In this document: in pieces, positions 25,801-37,573 of the stretch
How positions within the stretch are numbered: the first letter of the stretch is position 1
How the letters are laid out: every line of letters begins with the position of its first letter
Assembly: GCA_023333565.1 (NCBI GenBank)
Contig: JAJKFH010001371.1
Span: 434,001 to 498,000 of the forward strand
Origin: Puffinus mauretanicus
Lineage: Eukaryota; Chordata; Aves; Procellariiformes; Procellariidae
DNA length: 64,000 nt
Reading direction: 5' to 3'
Notes under the pieces: model-generated
What the model saw: the letters and a program-made list of their open reading frames with translations, nothing else
Database searches by the model: none
Told to the model about the DNA's origin: nothing
Made by a program: the position numbers and the translations under genes

Positions 25801-28789
25801 TTTCTTGTGACATATAACTCGACTGCAGTGTAGTCTTTTGCAGTTTAATTCAGAGGTGCATGCAAGATCAAATTCGTCCCAAGTACAAGCATGTGCAGTC
25901 TCACTTGGCGTGAGGGATGTTTGCCGTGCCTGCAGGGCAAATTACTGAACCGAATTTGGCCCAGAGGCATAAACCAGCCTTCTGCTTCCCATGCATAGTA
26001 TCAGAAATATAATCACATAGGCATGTTCCTAGAAGTTTCCTACACAACACAAGCTCTGCCGATAGGATCCCAGTTTTAACTCAACTGTGAAGCCAAAGAG
26101 CTGTTGACTGAGGCTGGTGATAGGACTAGACCCTTGTAGAAAGCTTATTGACTTTTCTCTGCATAATTTTATTTTCAATTACAGAATCAATCTAATCTGG
26201 AAAACCTTTGTAGGAAAATAGTCTCTTCATTGACAAAATCAAAGCTTTGAATAACATAATTTAATTTTTTATGGCTAGCAATAAACTTCTCCATTTAACA
26301 CTGGGTTTAGTTTTGCCTTGTGAAAACCAGCCATGCTGGCCCCTTGCTTTTCACAAGGAGCTCAACTCAGCATGACCCAAAGCTTGAGCCTCCTTTACGG
26401 AAGAAAAAGAAAATGAACATTTTTCTTTAAGAGGGAAAAGAACAGTATTTTTTTGACTGCTCAAAGTCATATCACATCACCTTGCAAAGCATGATGGAAA
26501 GGGATGTGTGACTCACTCCCTTTTTTAGGGCTCTCAGACACAAAATATTCAGCTTACGTTATAATGCCCTTTGCAAAGGGGTGTTCCTTATTAAGAAGAC
26601 GGGAAAAGTTGATAATGTAAACTCCCCTTACACGTCATGACTCGTGGGAATGTTAGGGTTTGTACCAAAGCTCAGTGACTTCAGTGAGCTTTGGACTGAG
26701 CTGGGAAATATGTGCTTTCTCCAGCATTCATTGAAATGCAGCCTGTTCCTGCAGCGGCAAGAAGTCGTAGAAGACTGGGTGGCCCTGGAAAGTGAGCTAC
26801 CCATTGCCAGGCAGGATACACATCATAACGGATGCTTATAGCTGCCCTAATCGATGGAGAGTGGAGGGCACCGTGAACCCTCACGACTTGAATAACAGCT
26901 CCTGCCAGGGTGAGGAGGGATGCTGACAAGCCTGTCTCGAGAGGTTTGGATTGGACTCTGCCAACATCCAAGATGTGAGTGGGGCTTCTGCTCAGGTTCA
27001 GGGGAGATGGCATGAGCTCCCCCTCCACGCAGTAGCAGTGATCTTTCCTGAGTTGACAAGTTGTTGGGTTTGCATGGCAGTCTAAGGCACGCTCAGATTT
27101 CCACTCAAGCCTTAAAAACTTAGCCTTAAAAAAGTTTGAATTTGAAGCCATGGATTGGCTCTGTCCCTTCACATCATTGACAGAAAAAGAGATGAATCAC
27201 AGACCCATTTTCCCTAGCCCAGGAGGCTGCCAAAAAAAGTCTCTCAGGGAACAGGGGACAACCTGAATCATAGCACTTGTTGGCCACAGAGTCTGAATTT
27301 CCAGCAGGCAAGTGGGAAGCCAAGGTGAAAAAGCAGACTGGCATCGTTTGACCCTCTCATGTGAGGGGTGTGCACTAACGAGCAATTAGCATGTGCTTTG
27401 GGCTCTGTTTTACATCAATGACCTCCACCAGTAACACAAACCTTATCATTAGGTATGTGTATGTTACTGCCCCTCCTCCCCGTTCTGCTGCTGGTGGTGG
27501 TTGGGTCTTCTTTGGTTGATGAAGCCTTTACATTTTTGAAATTTTGTCTCCAAAACTAAAGTCCATCCAGAAGAACTACAGCAGATTTGGTTCTAGTGTA
27601 GTCCCATCGCACTTTTATGACTGTCTCGCTGGCTGGGGAAAGCAGGTAGGGGACTGGGTGATTTGCACTTGTTTCTGCAGAGCTGTTAAATTTCTTAACA
27701 ACATTCTTAAACTAAGACCTAATTCAATTTGCACATGGTATCTGAGGGAAAGGCATTTGGGGCACTTCCAAATATTAGGACTGTAGATTTTACCACTGAG
27801 CACAGTAACGTGGGGGGAAGGGAGAGAATGAAGACAGGGTAGCTGCTCTGTTGCTTTGTTGGTGTCTTCATTTGGACACCACCACCACAATGTGGTTAAT
27901 TCTTTGCTTTGAGCTGTGAATGAGGAGTGGCATGTATTCGTATGCCTGGCGGTAGGTAAGGAAATGGTGGCAGAGGGGTGCAGAGCACCCCTTGTCTTAA
28001 GCCACACAGCTGGTCAGTGCAAAAGTCCAGCTGCCTAGTTTCCCAGCGTGATGCTTTTCTGATACCAGAGAGGTTAGGAATCCTGCCAGGTGAAAATGAG
28101 CCCTGCCCTGAAGGATATCTGTTGGGGGTGCTAATGGATCACAGCACAATCTGGTGTCCGGAGACACCCTGCTATCAGAGTAGCTCCAGGGTCTAATCTG
28201 GGCCCGTCGTGGATGTCCCACGTGAGGTTCTGACTCATGTTCGCCCGCACAGGTTTAAGACGGCACTAACTCTGGATGTGTGACTGCTGGACGGGACTGC
28301 CCATGGCCCAAAATGCACGCAAAGGAGCGAGCGTCTGCCCCTCGTTCATAGTCCAACCTTTCAGCTTCAGTTGCTAGTAAAGGGGAGTGTGGACTAAGAT
28401 ACTGGTCTGTGAACTGGAGCACCCAGCAACTTCTCCCTTTCTGCCAACTGTGCTGCAAGGTGTGCTACTGCCGCAGCAGGGTAGCAGAGACCCAAGGACA
28501 GTGGTCTCTTAAGCTGCCCCAGGAAGAATTTGTGAAGTTTGCCCATCTGAGTCCATAAACTTGCCTCTATAAAATTGCTACAGTGGTTTTAATCATTCCG
28601 TTTCAATGAATACCTACAAATTAGGCTGGGGAGACTCATTCTTGTAGATACAGCTCACGCCTCTATGTTCTGCTGCATATAGAAAGGGAAGATGCTCCTT
28701 TATCTTATCTCAGAAGGACGTTCTTATTACTGTGAGATAGTCTGAAGATGAAAGTAGATATATAAATGAGAGGGTATGGACCTTTGCAT

Positions 28790-28827
28790 TTGTGTATGCA
28801 CACATACATATGTCTATGTATATACGC
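28790..28827 (+). repeat. Degenerate TG/CA/TA-rich simple repeat
   Basis: Alternating purine-pyrimidine sequence built from imperfect TGTATG, CACATA and TATATA units. It looks like a decayed dinucleotide microsatellite. Confidence 0.5.
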
Positions 28828-30802
28828 AAGGTTACATTTACATCTTATTTGCCACAGACTGATCTAGAAACTCTTTGCAAACTGGAAGTGCTCCAGCCCC
28901 CCGTCCTCCTACACACACATTTACACGTGCCTCGGCACCAGCGTTCTTTGGACCCTCGGTGTTACACACGGGTTTGTAAGCGGAGAACTGAAACTCTCAG
29001 AGCCGGTGAGACAGCAGGAGGCAGAAGCCGTCATCTAGAGTGGGACCAGTCACACCCCAGAGCTAACCTTCTCCACTGGGAAGGGTGCCATGAGATCTCT
29101 AGTAGCCCCACATTGTCCAGCTCAGCTCAGCTAAAAGATTGCCCTCAGTGTTGTTTAACTTGGTAGTATTTGGGTTGAAACCACATCATGGAGAGTGAAG
29201 TTCACAGGGAATGGAAACACAGGCTGAGCCCAAAAAATAACCAGTCGCCACAAAACCCCTCTGGCCCCTCAGCAGTTGAGTTTCATGTAAGCTAGCACCG
29301 CCGCTGCCCCTCCTGAGGCTGCGGAATGCTGTGTGATGAGATCCCAGCCGGCGGTAGCACGGCTGCAGGCCAGGAACGAGGGAAGGAAGGCTAGTTCTTC
29401 AGGTCTGAGTTTTGTTGACACTGGCTTGTGTTTTTCCATGATTGGTGTTTGGATGCTAATATGCTAAAGGAGAGGCAGAGCTGGTTTGACAGATCCATGC
29501 TTGTGTTATGATGAAATTCCTGGAGCAGTGAAAATTTTCAGCCATGCGGAAATCTTTTGATGTTGTAAACTGTGTTCAGAACAGCAGCAATTCTTCCTGG
29601 AGCCCTCAGCCATGAGCATGAGGATGTCGACTTTAAGCAGAGGGCAGGATGGCACTGGATGAAGGTTTTATTCATGGGATCCTCTGCCACACACACCTAT
29701 TTGATACAACAAAGAGAGAGAAAAGGCCCAAAGCTGAACTCATTTTTTTCTTCTCTGTTGGGGTCTATAACCTATGAATGTGTCACTGAGTGAATGCAGA
29801 TTTGTTTCAATAAGATGAACTGGCTGAGCACAATATTGCAAAGGCCAGTCCAGACAGTGGGTCTGAAAAGGTAGGATCGCAGTCATTTAATAGGAACAGT
29901 TTCTTGCACTGTGAACATGTCAGCTTAGAACTTCGTTACCAAATATTGCTGAAAAATGTCTATGGTTATGTTTGGTTATACAGCAATCTGGAGCTATATG
30001 AGGAGAGCAGAATTAAGGTGGCATATACATTATGAACTTCCAAATGTTATTACTGGAAATCCTGAATGTCACATTAATTTGGATTACTGTGCTTTAAATA
30101 ATTCATTCAGGAGAGAGTGAAAAAAAAAAAGTCTAAAATCCTTTCAGATTCAGCTTAGAATTGAGCTTTTGGAGTCAAATTGTAGGTGAATCCAAGCAAA
30201 ACTTCCACATTTTTCATGACTTCCTCCTGAAGTCACCCCACTCCTGTCAACCTCATCCAAAAGCTTCTGAAAGTGAGCAGGTTTCAGCAAATCTGGTGAA
30301 GCTGTGGGTTTGCACTGAGACCTGAAACTTAATGAGGTGCACGCGTTTGATGAAGTGGTGTGCAGAGATCCAGCTGTGGCATATGGGCAGCTTCAAGAAG
30401 TGTTCCGTGCAGTGTGCCTCTCTGCACACCAGGCTGCTAAATGTCAAACAGGAGAGCACAGGGACAGCGTATGGCGACAGCCTACACCTAGGGAAGAGCA
30501 GATGTAAAAAAAAAAAAAATCTTATTCTATGCATAGTTTTCATTTGTCATGAAGGACTTATCTTGAAACCTGTCTTGCTCATCAAGAAAACAGCAGTACA
30601 AAATGTGAGAGACCTGGAGAGATAGGTAACATTGAAAGCTGCTACTGAGCCTGTGCAGTCTTGAGAATCAGGGGACACAGTAAAGACATCTGGAAAAGCG
30701 TCAAATGGAAATTAAAAGTTACCGGAGGAGTAGAAAAGACTGCTCAACAGCGTAGACCCAGAAGCGTGAGGTAAGGCCATCATCGCGCTGTGTGAAGGTG
30801 GC

Positions 30803-30857
30803 AAGGCATTTTGTGGAAGGTCTGGTAAGGGGGTAAGGCATTTTGTGGAAGGTCTGG
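30803..30857 (+). repeat. 32-bp spaced direct duplication
   Basis: A 23-base segment beginning AAGGCATTTTG and ending GGTCTGG is present at 30803-30825 and repeated without mismatch at 30835-30857, giving a period of 32 bases. The perfect identity argues that the duplication is recent. It is not part of any element that I recognise. Confidence 0.85.
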
Positions 30858-32586
30858 AAGTGCCAGAGGATCATGTACTCTTGCAAAAAATGTCATTTAC
30901 CAGGGAAGGTCTCAGGATGACAGCATGGAACAAAGGGAAAACAGTACAGACGTTTGTCCAGAGCTAAGAGATTATTTCTATCAATAAGGGATATTAAAAA
31001 GTTTACTGACCAGATGGTCACAAAGCACAGCAATAAAAAAGTTCATAAACAGCTTATTTGGTGAGTCTGACACCAGGAAAGGCCAGCCTGAATACACTAA
31101 GTCAAAAGATCAAATGCAAGTACAAGTCCAAGATAAAGGTGCTGAAAAGATCACTCAGTGCACATAGCTGTATTGGTTGGGAAAAAGTTAACAGAATGAA
31201 ATTTGGGGGAGGGCAGAAAAACGGAAAGCAGAAAACAATACCAGTGGTGTGGCAATCAGCACAAATGATGCAAGAAATGTGTAGCACTTATAACAGACCC
31301 AGGCCACTGTTAAAACATTTACAAAACACAGGAAAATGTGCATAGTGAGCGAGGAAAGGGATTCCTCGTGTGATGAGGAGGAGAGGTTTTTAGGATTGTA
31401 ACACAATGCAGCTAACTGGAAAGGATTTTCCAATTAAGCGTTGCAAACTGCCCATCACTGGCAATAGCACAGTCAGTGTAAGGCGCGTGTCAAAATGGAA
31501 GAATCTGCAAAGAACTGCTGTTTGGAAGAACAGCGCCCGAGCTGGCAGAGCACACCCTGACATTCAGATAGAAAGGGAAAATGTTGGAAGGTTAAGATGT
31601 ACATCATCTAGCGTGGAGTTAAACGCCTACGTCCCTCAGTCTGATCGAGAAGCTACATGCCACTGTGTTTCAGAAGGACAATCTGGGGCCACACATATGG
31701 GTGTTAAACAGACTCACAGGCTACACGGTAAGTTCCCTGCAGCATCCGACAGCAGATCCAGTGCTTGCAAGGCGTGCTGCATGACAATTTCTGCAAGTTT
31801 TCAAGAAGAGGCTAGAAGGAAAGTTGGGCAACACGATGAAGAATAAAAGAACCAATAGACTGGATTGACTCCATAATGATCAGGGAAAGAGCACGCAGAG
31901 GACTTTGTGTGAACTCAAAGGAGCTAAACAAAAACAAATGAAAGGGAATGCTTTCACTTGTCCGTAAGAAATAAAATCCATTCTGAGATGGCATGAGCCA
32001 AATTCTTAAGTAAATTGAATGCAATGGCAGGATTTTAACAGATCTCCTTGAACACAACGTGCTCCAAGATCCACACTTTGAGAGCAGCATTTGGCAGATA
32101 CTTTATTCTTAAATGGCCTTTTTGAATATATTCAGCACAGTTGTTCTGGCTGCAGTATAATGGGCCCAAGCGCTATGCCTAGCAGAGAAGAAAATCTACG
32201 CCGATGGCCTAACAGACTGGGCAGCAGGGACCCTTACCTCAGGAACAGTGGAGGACAGGACTGGAAATTGTAAGAGCTTAGTAAACTTAAACCAAACAAG
32301 GCTGAACATCAATTTCAAAGAATGAAATCACTTCATTTGGAGGGTGAGACTGTTCTCAAAGGGAAATTTGGTTGAGGATGCAAAGACTCAAGCAATATTG
32401 GAGATACAGTCTGAAACACAATCTGAAAAGAAATCTGAAACTGTTACTCATGTTCAGTGTTGTGGTTTAACCCCAGCCGGCAGCTAAACCCCACGCAGCC
32501 GCTCGCTCACCCCCCGCCTCCGGTGGGATGGGGGAGAGAATCGGGAGAGCACAAGTAGGAAAACTCCCGGGTTGAGATAAAACCAG

Positions 32587-32592
32587 TTTAAT
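32587..32592 (-). terminator. LTR poly(A) signal ATTAAA
   Basis: On the minus strand ATTAAA lies about 165 bases downstream of the LTR TATA box. That is a plausible position for the R-region polyadenylation signal of this short LTR. It is a common functional variant of AATAAA. Confidence 0.45.
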
Positions 32593-32757
32593 ATTGAAAT
32601 AAAACAAAGTAGAACAGTAATAATAACAATGAGAACAACGTCAATAACAGAATATACAAAGCAGGCGATGCACAATGCAACTGCTCACCACCTGCCGACC
32701 GACACCCCATGTGTCCCGAACTGTGAGAGCCCCCCCTTTGCGGACCATGCCTGCTAA

Positions 32758-32802
32758 TTATATACTGAGCATGATGTCACACGGTAGGGAATACCCCATT
32801 GG
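32758..32802 (-). promoter_or_regulatory. LTR U3 core promoter: CCAAT and TATA boxes
   Basis: Reading the minus strand, CCAAT (32802-32798) precedes TATATAA (32764-32758) by about 35 bases, with a CRE-like TGACATCA between them at about 32772-32779. This is the usual arrangement of a retroviral polymerase II promoter. It could drive leftward transcription into 32.4 kb and below; whether it is active is unknown. Confidence 0.6.
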
Positions 32803-32998
32803 CCAGCTGGGTCAGCCGCCCGGGCTATGCTCCCCCCAGCTTCCCATGCACCTGGCAGAGCACAGGAGGCTGAAAAGTCCCCGGTGCAGGCAGCGCCGCT
32901 CGCCACCCGGCAACAACCTCTCACACCAAACCCAAAACACAGCACCCCCCCCAGCTACTGGGAAGAAAGGTAACTCTGTCCCAGCCAGAACCAGGACA

Positions 32999-34796
32999 TT
33001 CAGTTATGTCAGTAAATTCATACACTGATGATCATTGAAAGGGCTCCTCCTTCACAATGTCACCCAATGGGTAGGCCACAGCATGAAGAACTTGAAAGAT
33101 GTCAAGGCTGTTGTGACATGAACATCACTTCTCGAATTTTAGACCCACAGGACGACATAAAACTATCCGTGGAGGCTGTCCAAAAGGAGGACAAAGAAAA
33201 ATACTGTTGTAGTGCCATGGAACAGGCTGTCAGTCTCACATGCACAGTAGCTGTAGACAAGATAAGCAAACAAATTAAAAGAGAGACGCGAAGTCTGGTG
33301 TATGGATGTAGACGTCTTCACAACTTTTCCGTATGACCTTATTTTCAAAACAGAGACATATGAAAGAGAGGAAAACAAAACACAACAGTGGACTCCAGGG
33401 CACAAAAAAGGACTTGGAGAAGTATGGCCAAAGATACATCCAGAACCAATAAATACTTTGTGATCCCAGCAATGCAATGCAGGTCCTGCTTGGTAATGAT
33501 AAATATGCATGACAGTATATGCTCCATCTGTCAATACACGGTCTGATAGTCTGGATCAGACATTTCACACCATGGTAAGGCCACTGCATCTCTGTTTCTC
33601 CAAGCATATGGGTCTGGAGTGTGAATCCGGTACAAAAAAAAAGGCTGCAAGCTTGCTACAGGTTAAGAAAGGAGACAAAGCTTCACCACTTCATCCTCCA
33701 TTTTTCTACTGTAAAAATGAGCTCTTACTGGAAGGCTTTTGACACGTGCACGAACCCTCACTGCCAACAGGGAAGGCAAAGGGGCACTGACCATGCTTTT
33801 CCCATTCATTTTAATAGCCTGTTCCTGTGGCTAATTGTTGGGATAGGGCACAACACTAAACTGGCAGCCAAAATATCCTGTGACAGCCCTGATTCCTTTG
33901 ATCATATGATAAGAAATTATTGGACTGAACAGCAGAAGAGTGATGACTATGTGCAGAAGGAAGAGACAGAGAAGTTGCATTTTGGACATAGATCAATGAA
34001 GGGACAACAGAAGTGCAAGAAAAGCAAGCAAGCATGGACCGGTCCAGAAGAACAAAGATTGTCGGGAGAAAGGACTGAGAGTGCTCTGTAAACAATTTTC
34101 AATTTCATGGGAAAAGCTAGAATTCAAGGATTTTGTGAGGATGTGACCAACCTGTGGCTGCATCATGTGAGACACCATGAGACTGGACTGGGGTGGATGA
34201 TGCTGGGCTATCCGAGTACTTGACTGATGGAGGAGATGAGCCAGTAGGAGATACCGAGACAGATACCAGCAGGTCAGCCAAGAGTAGGCTTGTAAGAACG
34301 GATCTTCCTGAGCCATCCTGAGTTGCCTTATGTGCCCAGCCCATCCCCATCAGCCACATCCAATATTGAAAATGATAGATACCATTGGCAGACTTAAATG
34401 GGTATCAGCTGGCTGATGTGGCTCCTTGCGTCTTGCTTACAGTCACAGAAAAAGGTGAAAAAATGAACTCTACACATCTGAGTGCATGCCCAGGACAAGG
34501 AAAAGGAGAACAGATTCAGAAGCTGAAAATAATTCACAGAATTATTTTGTTATCAGTTCTGAAACTGAACAATCTGTTGCTAGTATGGTCTTATCTAAAA
34601 AAGCTGCATAACACGGCAGATTAGTGAGATTGGCTGAAAATCCCTAGGAGACTGACTCTGCCATACTTACCATTATTTTCAAGCAACCTGAAGGCTTATG
34701 GTATTTTATCTGTTACGGGTTGCTATCTTTACACGTTTTTAAGTAAGAAGGGAAATTTGAAACGGGTTCTAAAAAGTGGTATGGTTTGATACAGAA
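32999..34796. other. Unique DNA right of the solo LTR, no gene recognised
   Basis: The stretch holds overlapping short open frames (33028-33336 plus, 33163-33534 minus, 33621-34091 plus, 156 codons). I compared their residues by eye with retroviral gag, protease, polymerase and envelope patterns and with CR1, and see no matching motif. The LTR target duplication shows that the retroviral insertion ends at 33003, so this DNA is host sequence and not provirus. Confidence 0.45.
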
Positions 34797-34860
34797 CAGC
34801 AGTTCTTAATCTGTGGTCTACGAGACATCAGGAGGTGGGCTGCAAAGCATTTTCAATTTA
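34797..34860 (+). mobile_element. Possible hAT-family transposon terminus
   Basis: The segment begins CAGCAGTTCTTAATCTGTGG and continues with a 'ggtctacgagacatcagg' type sequence. This recalls the terminal inverted repeat and subterminal region of Charlie-type hAT transposons, which open CAG.GGTTCT(C/T)AA and contain a 'tggtccrcgg' stretch. The candidate 8-bp target site would be ATACAGAA at 34789-34796. I could not find the matching inverted terminus in the following 700 bases, so the element is either truncated or the likeness is coincidental. Confidence 0.35.
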
Positions 34861-36769
34861 TTTTCTTTAAAACCCACGTACACATATTCCCACACATTCG
34901 GATTGGGAAAATTACCTAAAATTTAGTAGCATCCTACAATATATCTCAAGAGTGGGTTTATTTCAAAAGAACGTACTGTGCCTATAATAGCCCATTCAAC
35001 TATTTTTGTAACAATATCACCCACTGTACTTAAAATTACTTTGTTCTTATATGACCTGGCACAATGACGAAAAACAATGACACATAAGCACAATGGCAAG
35101 TACTTGTCCCAAGTACCTCAAGTATTGTGTTATACACTTAAGGGGTGGGTGGGGAATCTAGTTCAAGGGAGGAAGTTTTGCATGCTGAAGGAGAGCATGG
35201 GATTTAAGATCTGGTAAGCCCTGGTTGCTGGCAAGGGAAGACTGGAGAGGCACAGAAGATGTTTCAGGTTTTAAGTACAAAATTGGTGGAAGTTTTTGTT
35301 AGTTTATTTTGCACATAATTTCCATTTTTAGTTAAAGGTTCATCTGGAGATCAGTCTTGCCTGTCAAGCAAATACCACTTGTCACATTTCAACGTCGCAA
35401 TGTTGGGGTCTGTGCACTATGAAATACAGTGCTAATGGCTTAAAAAGAGCCTGGCAGGATGCACTTGGCGCTCTGCGGTGAAATCGCCTGCACTGCTTTG
35501 TGCTCTGCCTGGCAAGCTATCCCACCGAGCATTTCATGATGTCAGGTTTCCCGTCTAGGAATTTACCTTTGTAAAGCTTTATGTCATTATGGCCACGACA
35601 GAGCAAGCTGTAGAAAAAGAATGCTTCTCATCCGAGGAGCTGAATTAAGGGTCCTCGGACTTGTGACTCTTGAGTTGCTGAATGATTTTTGGCTATATCT
35701 TGATAGCTTGTGAACAGCAGAGTAGAATAACCGCAGGATGAAGTTAACACGCTTCCTGGTTCTCAGAGGAGCTAGGGTGTGAGGCTTGCTTCACTACTAC
35801 TGGTAAAGCTTGGTGAGATTTTTGCATTAAAAAAATTGGCGAAGCAATAGCAACGTGGCCATTGCGTAAGAACAGTACGTATTTTGCATTGCTGGAGAGT
35901 TCAGAAAAAAACAGGGGGCTTCTGTAATAAATAAGAGAACCTAATTATGATGTATCAGTAGCAAAGATGAAAAGATAAAGACTTGGTGATATAAATGCGG
36001 GGGTTTTGCATTGCTGTGAAGATGAGATTGCCGCAGGGAACTGATTGTAGGTCCCTAAATTAGGATCCTTCGGTCCTATCTCAGCTTGGATCAGAGTGCC
36101 GTAAGCCTGCTCAACCATGTGTCTTCTTCTGTCTGCTCTGTATATCCCTGTATGCCTCTAAGACAAAAGGGTCTGCCTCCTTTTTGGCCAAAGCTTGGAG
36201 CTCTGTTCAATTAGCAGCTCCAGAGGGGGCTCACTTATCTGTCTAAGGACAGGAGAAGCTACAAGGAGAAGTTGAGAAAGATTTGGGGAGCAGGAATCCA
36301 CCATGGCCCCAAGAAGCATTTTGTTCACTGCTTTGTTACAGAATAAAACTCTGGCCTGAGAGATGCAGGGGTGGAGTCGCAAGCCCTTCCTCGGCTGGAA
36401 ACAGCATCCGGTCACATCTCCAACACACCCTTCCTCCGTCCTCGGTGCCAGGCGGCGTGGGGACATGAGGGGGCTGCCGCTGGAGGAGACAGCAGTCCTC
36501 TGCGGGGTGCACCTGCAGGGAGTTCCCCCCAAAGGGGACCCCGTGCTCGGCTTTGGTGGGTCATTAGGGACTTCTCCGTGTGGACTTAGCAAACTTCAGT
36601 GCGCGGTTTGCGTCTGCCAGGACAGGCGGAGTTGCTCGGTGCTGTGTCGAGAAGATGAATTGTCTGCTGACGGCGGCCAGGTTTCCCTGCACCTTTCCCT
36701 GGTGGCAAGGAGACTGAGGCCAGCCAGATCGGGGGTAGGGGAGGTGCTCCGCACTTATGCTCTGGAGTT
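34861..36769. other. Unique DNA, no gene recognised
   Basis: Nothing identifiable as an exon. The 166-codon plus frame at 36363-36863 and the 144-codon minus frame at 36158-36592 overlap on opposite strands and have no domain I know. If the hAT terminus at 34797 is real, the first few hundred bases may belong to that element. Confidence 0.4.
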
Positions 36770-37210
36770 GACAATCCTACTGCTCCTGCTTAAACAGGCA
36801 TGCTCTAGAGATTGCTGTGCCATTATCTGTCTCATGCATCACCTAAAAGGCAACCAGACTTGACAGCAAATGGGACCAAGCAATAAATGAACTTGCGCTG
36901 TGTGACTTCATAGGTCAACAGGGCAGGGAGGGGAGGAAAGGGGGAGGAGAAAGAAAACACAGCAACTTACAGCTTCGTTTCAGACCCATTTCTCTCTCTG
37001 CCGCAGTCAGACAGGTTCCTGCTTAAATCAGGCAACTCCATTTTTCATTCTGAATGAATCACTGCAATTCTGAGACAGAAATAATAAAGGAACTGTGTGT
37101 CTGCCTCTGCCACCCAAATCATTATGACAGCGCATCTGTGGCTAATGATTGCCAGTGGCATTTGCCTTTTGCAGGACTAAGGATAAAGCAGCTGCCTCTG
37201 TAGGAAGCGG
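36770..37210. promoter_or_regulatory. Candidate conserved non-coding element
   Basis: The stretch is free of repeats and open frames and has closely spaced motif-like words: ATTATGAC, the E-box CATCTG at 37133-37138, and homeodomain-like CTAATGATT at 37142-37150. A purine-rich GGAGGGGAGG tract lies at about 36927-36948. Texture of this kind is common in vertebrate developmental enhancers. This is inference from appearance only; I have no alignment to show conservation. Confidence 0.2.
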
Positions 37211-37573
37211 TGTGACTCATTTTCTTTTCAGATGGGAACATCCCAGTCCCTAGCATGAGGTGCGGAGAGGGATTCATGATCCCTGGGCAGTTTTTTCTGA
37301 GGATGCAGGAAGCAAAGCACTGTACACAGCTCTGTATTTCCCAAAACTATGGCAGGCAGGCAGCCATCACGCTGCTTTCCCAAAGCACTTGCTTCCAGGG
37401 GGAGGGAGGCATAGGACACAAGTATTACATTGTCAATAATCATTCTCAACTTCTCTTGCAAGACTGCAGGAACATCCATTTCTGCCTGCAGTGGCAGTTA
37501 TCCAGTGGATAACTGTGCTCAGAAGCCACAGCAAATGAGCATGATGAGCGTGTGTGATTATGGGATGTGAATA

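Larger units (their letters stand above)
22131..32457. other. Unique DNA with simple repeats, no gene recognised
   Basis: No gene or dated transposon is recognisable. Simple repeats include an A/GAAAA tract at 22782-22817, TA/CA-rich sequence at 28790-28827, A-runs at 30121-30130 and 30506-30519, and a 32-bp duplication at 30803-30857. The open frames around 31058-31846 are lysine- and serine-rich but match no retroviral or LINE protein pattern, although the solo LTR just to the right made me look for one. The DNA could be intron of a gene whose exons lie outside. Confidence 0.45.
32458..32998 (-). mobile_element. Solo LTR of an avian endogenous retrovirus, ERVL-type
   Basis: The 541-bp element starts TGTTGTGG and ends CCAGGACA on the plus strand, so in its own minus orientation it runs TGTCCTGG to CCACAACA, with standard TG...CA ends. 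It is flanked by a 5-bp target duplication TTCAG (32453-32457 and 32999-33003); five bases is typical of ERVL-class integration. In its own orientation it has CCAAT (32798-32802), a TATATAA box about 35 bases further on (32758-32764), and ATTAAA as a likely poly(A) signal (32587-32592), giving U3, R and U5 in order. The body matches my memory of a very common bird LTR rich in GGTTAAACC-type sequence. No gag, pol or env remains, so recombination between two LTRs has removed the provirus. Confidence 0.85.

Noticed and set aside
32159..32290. Open stretch of about forty codons that looked exon-like
   Set aside because: A stop codon directly precedes it, there is no convincing splice acceptor, and no protein family is recognised.
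30600..34400. Possible provirus remnants around the solo LTR
   Set aside because: The TTCAG target duplication directly flanks the single LTR, so no internal provirus is attached, and the surrounding open frames show no retroviral motif.
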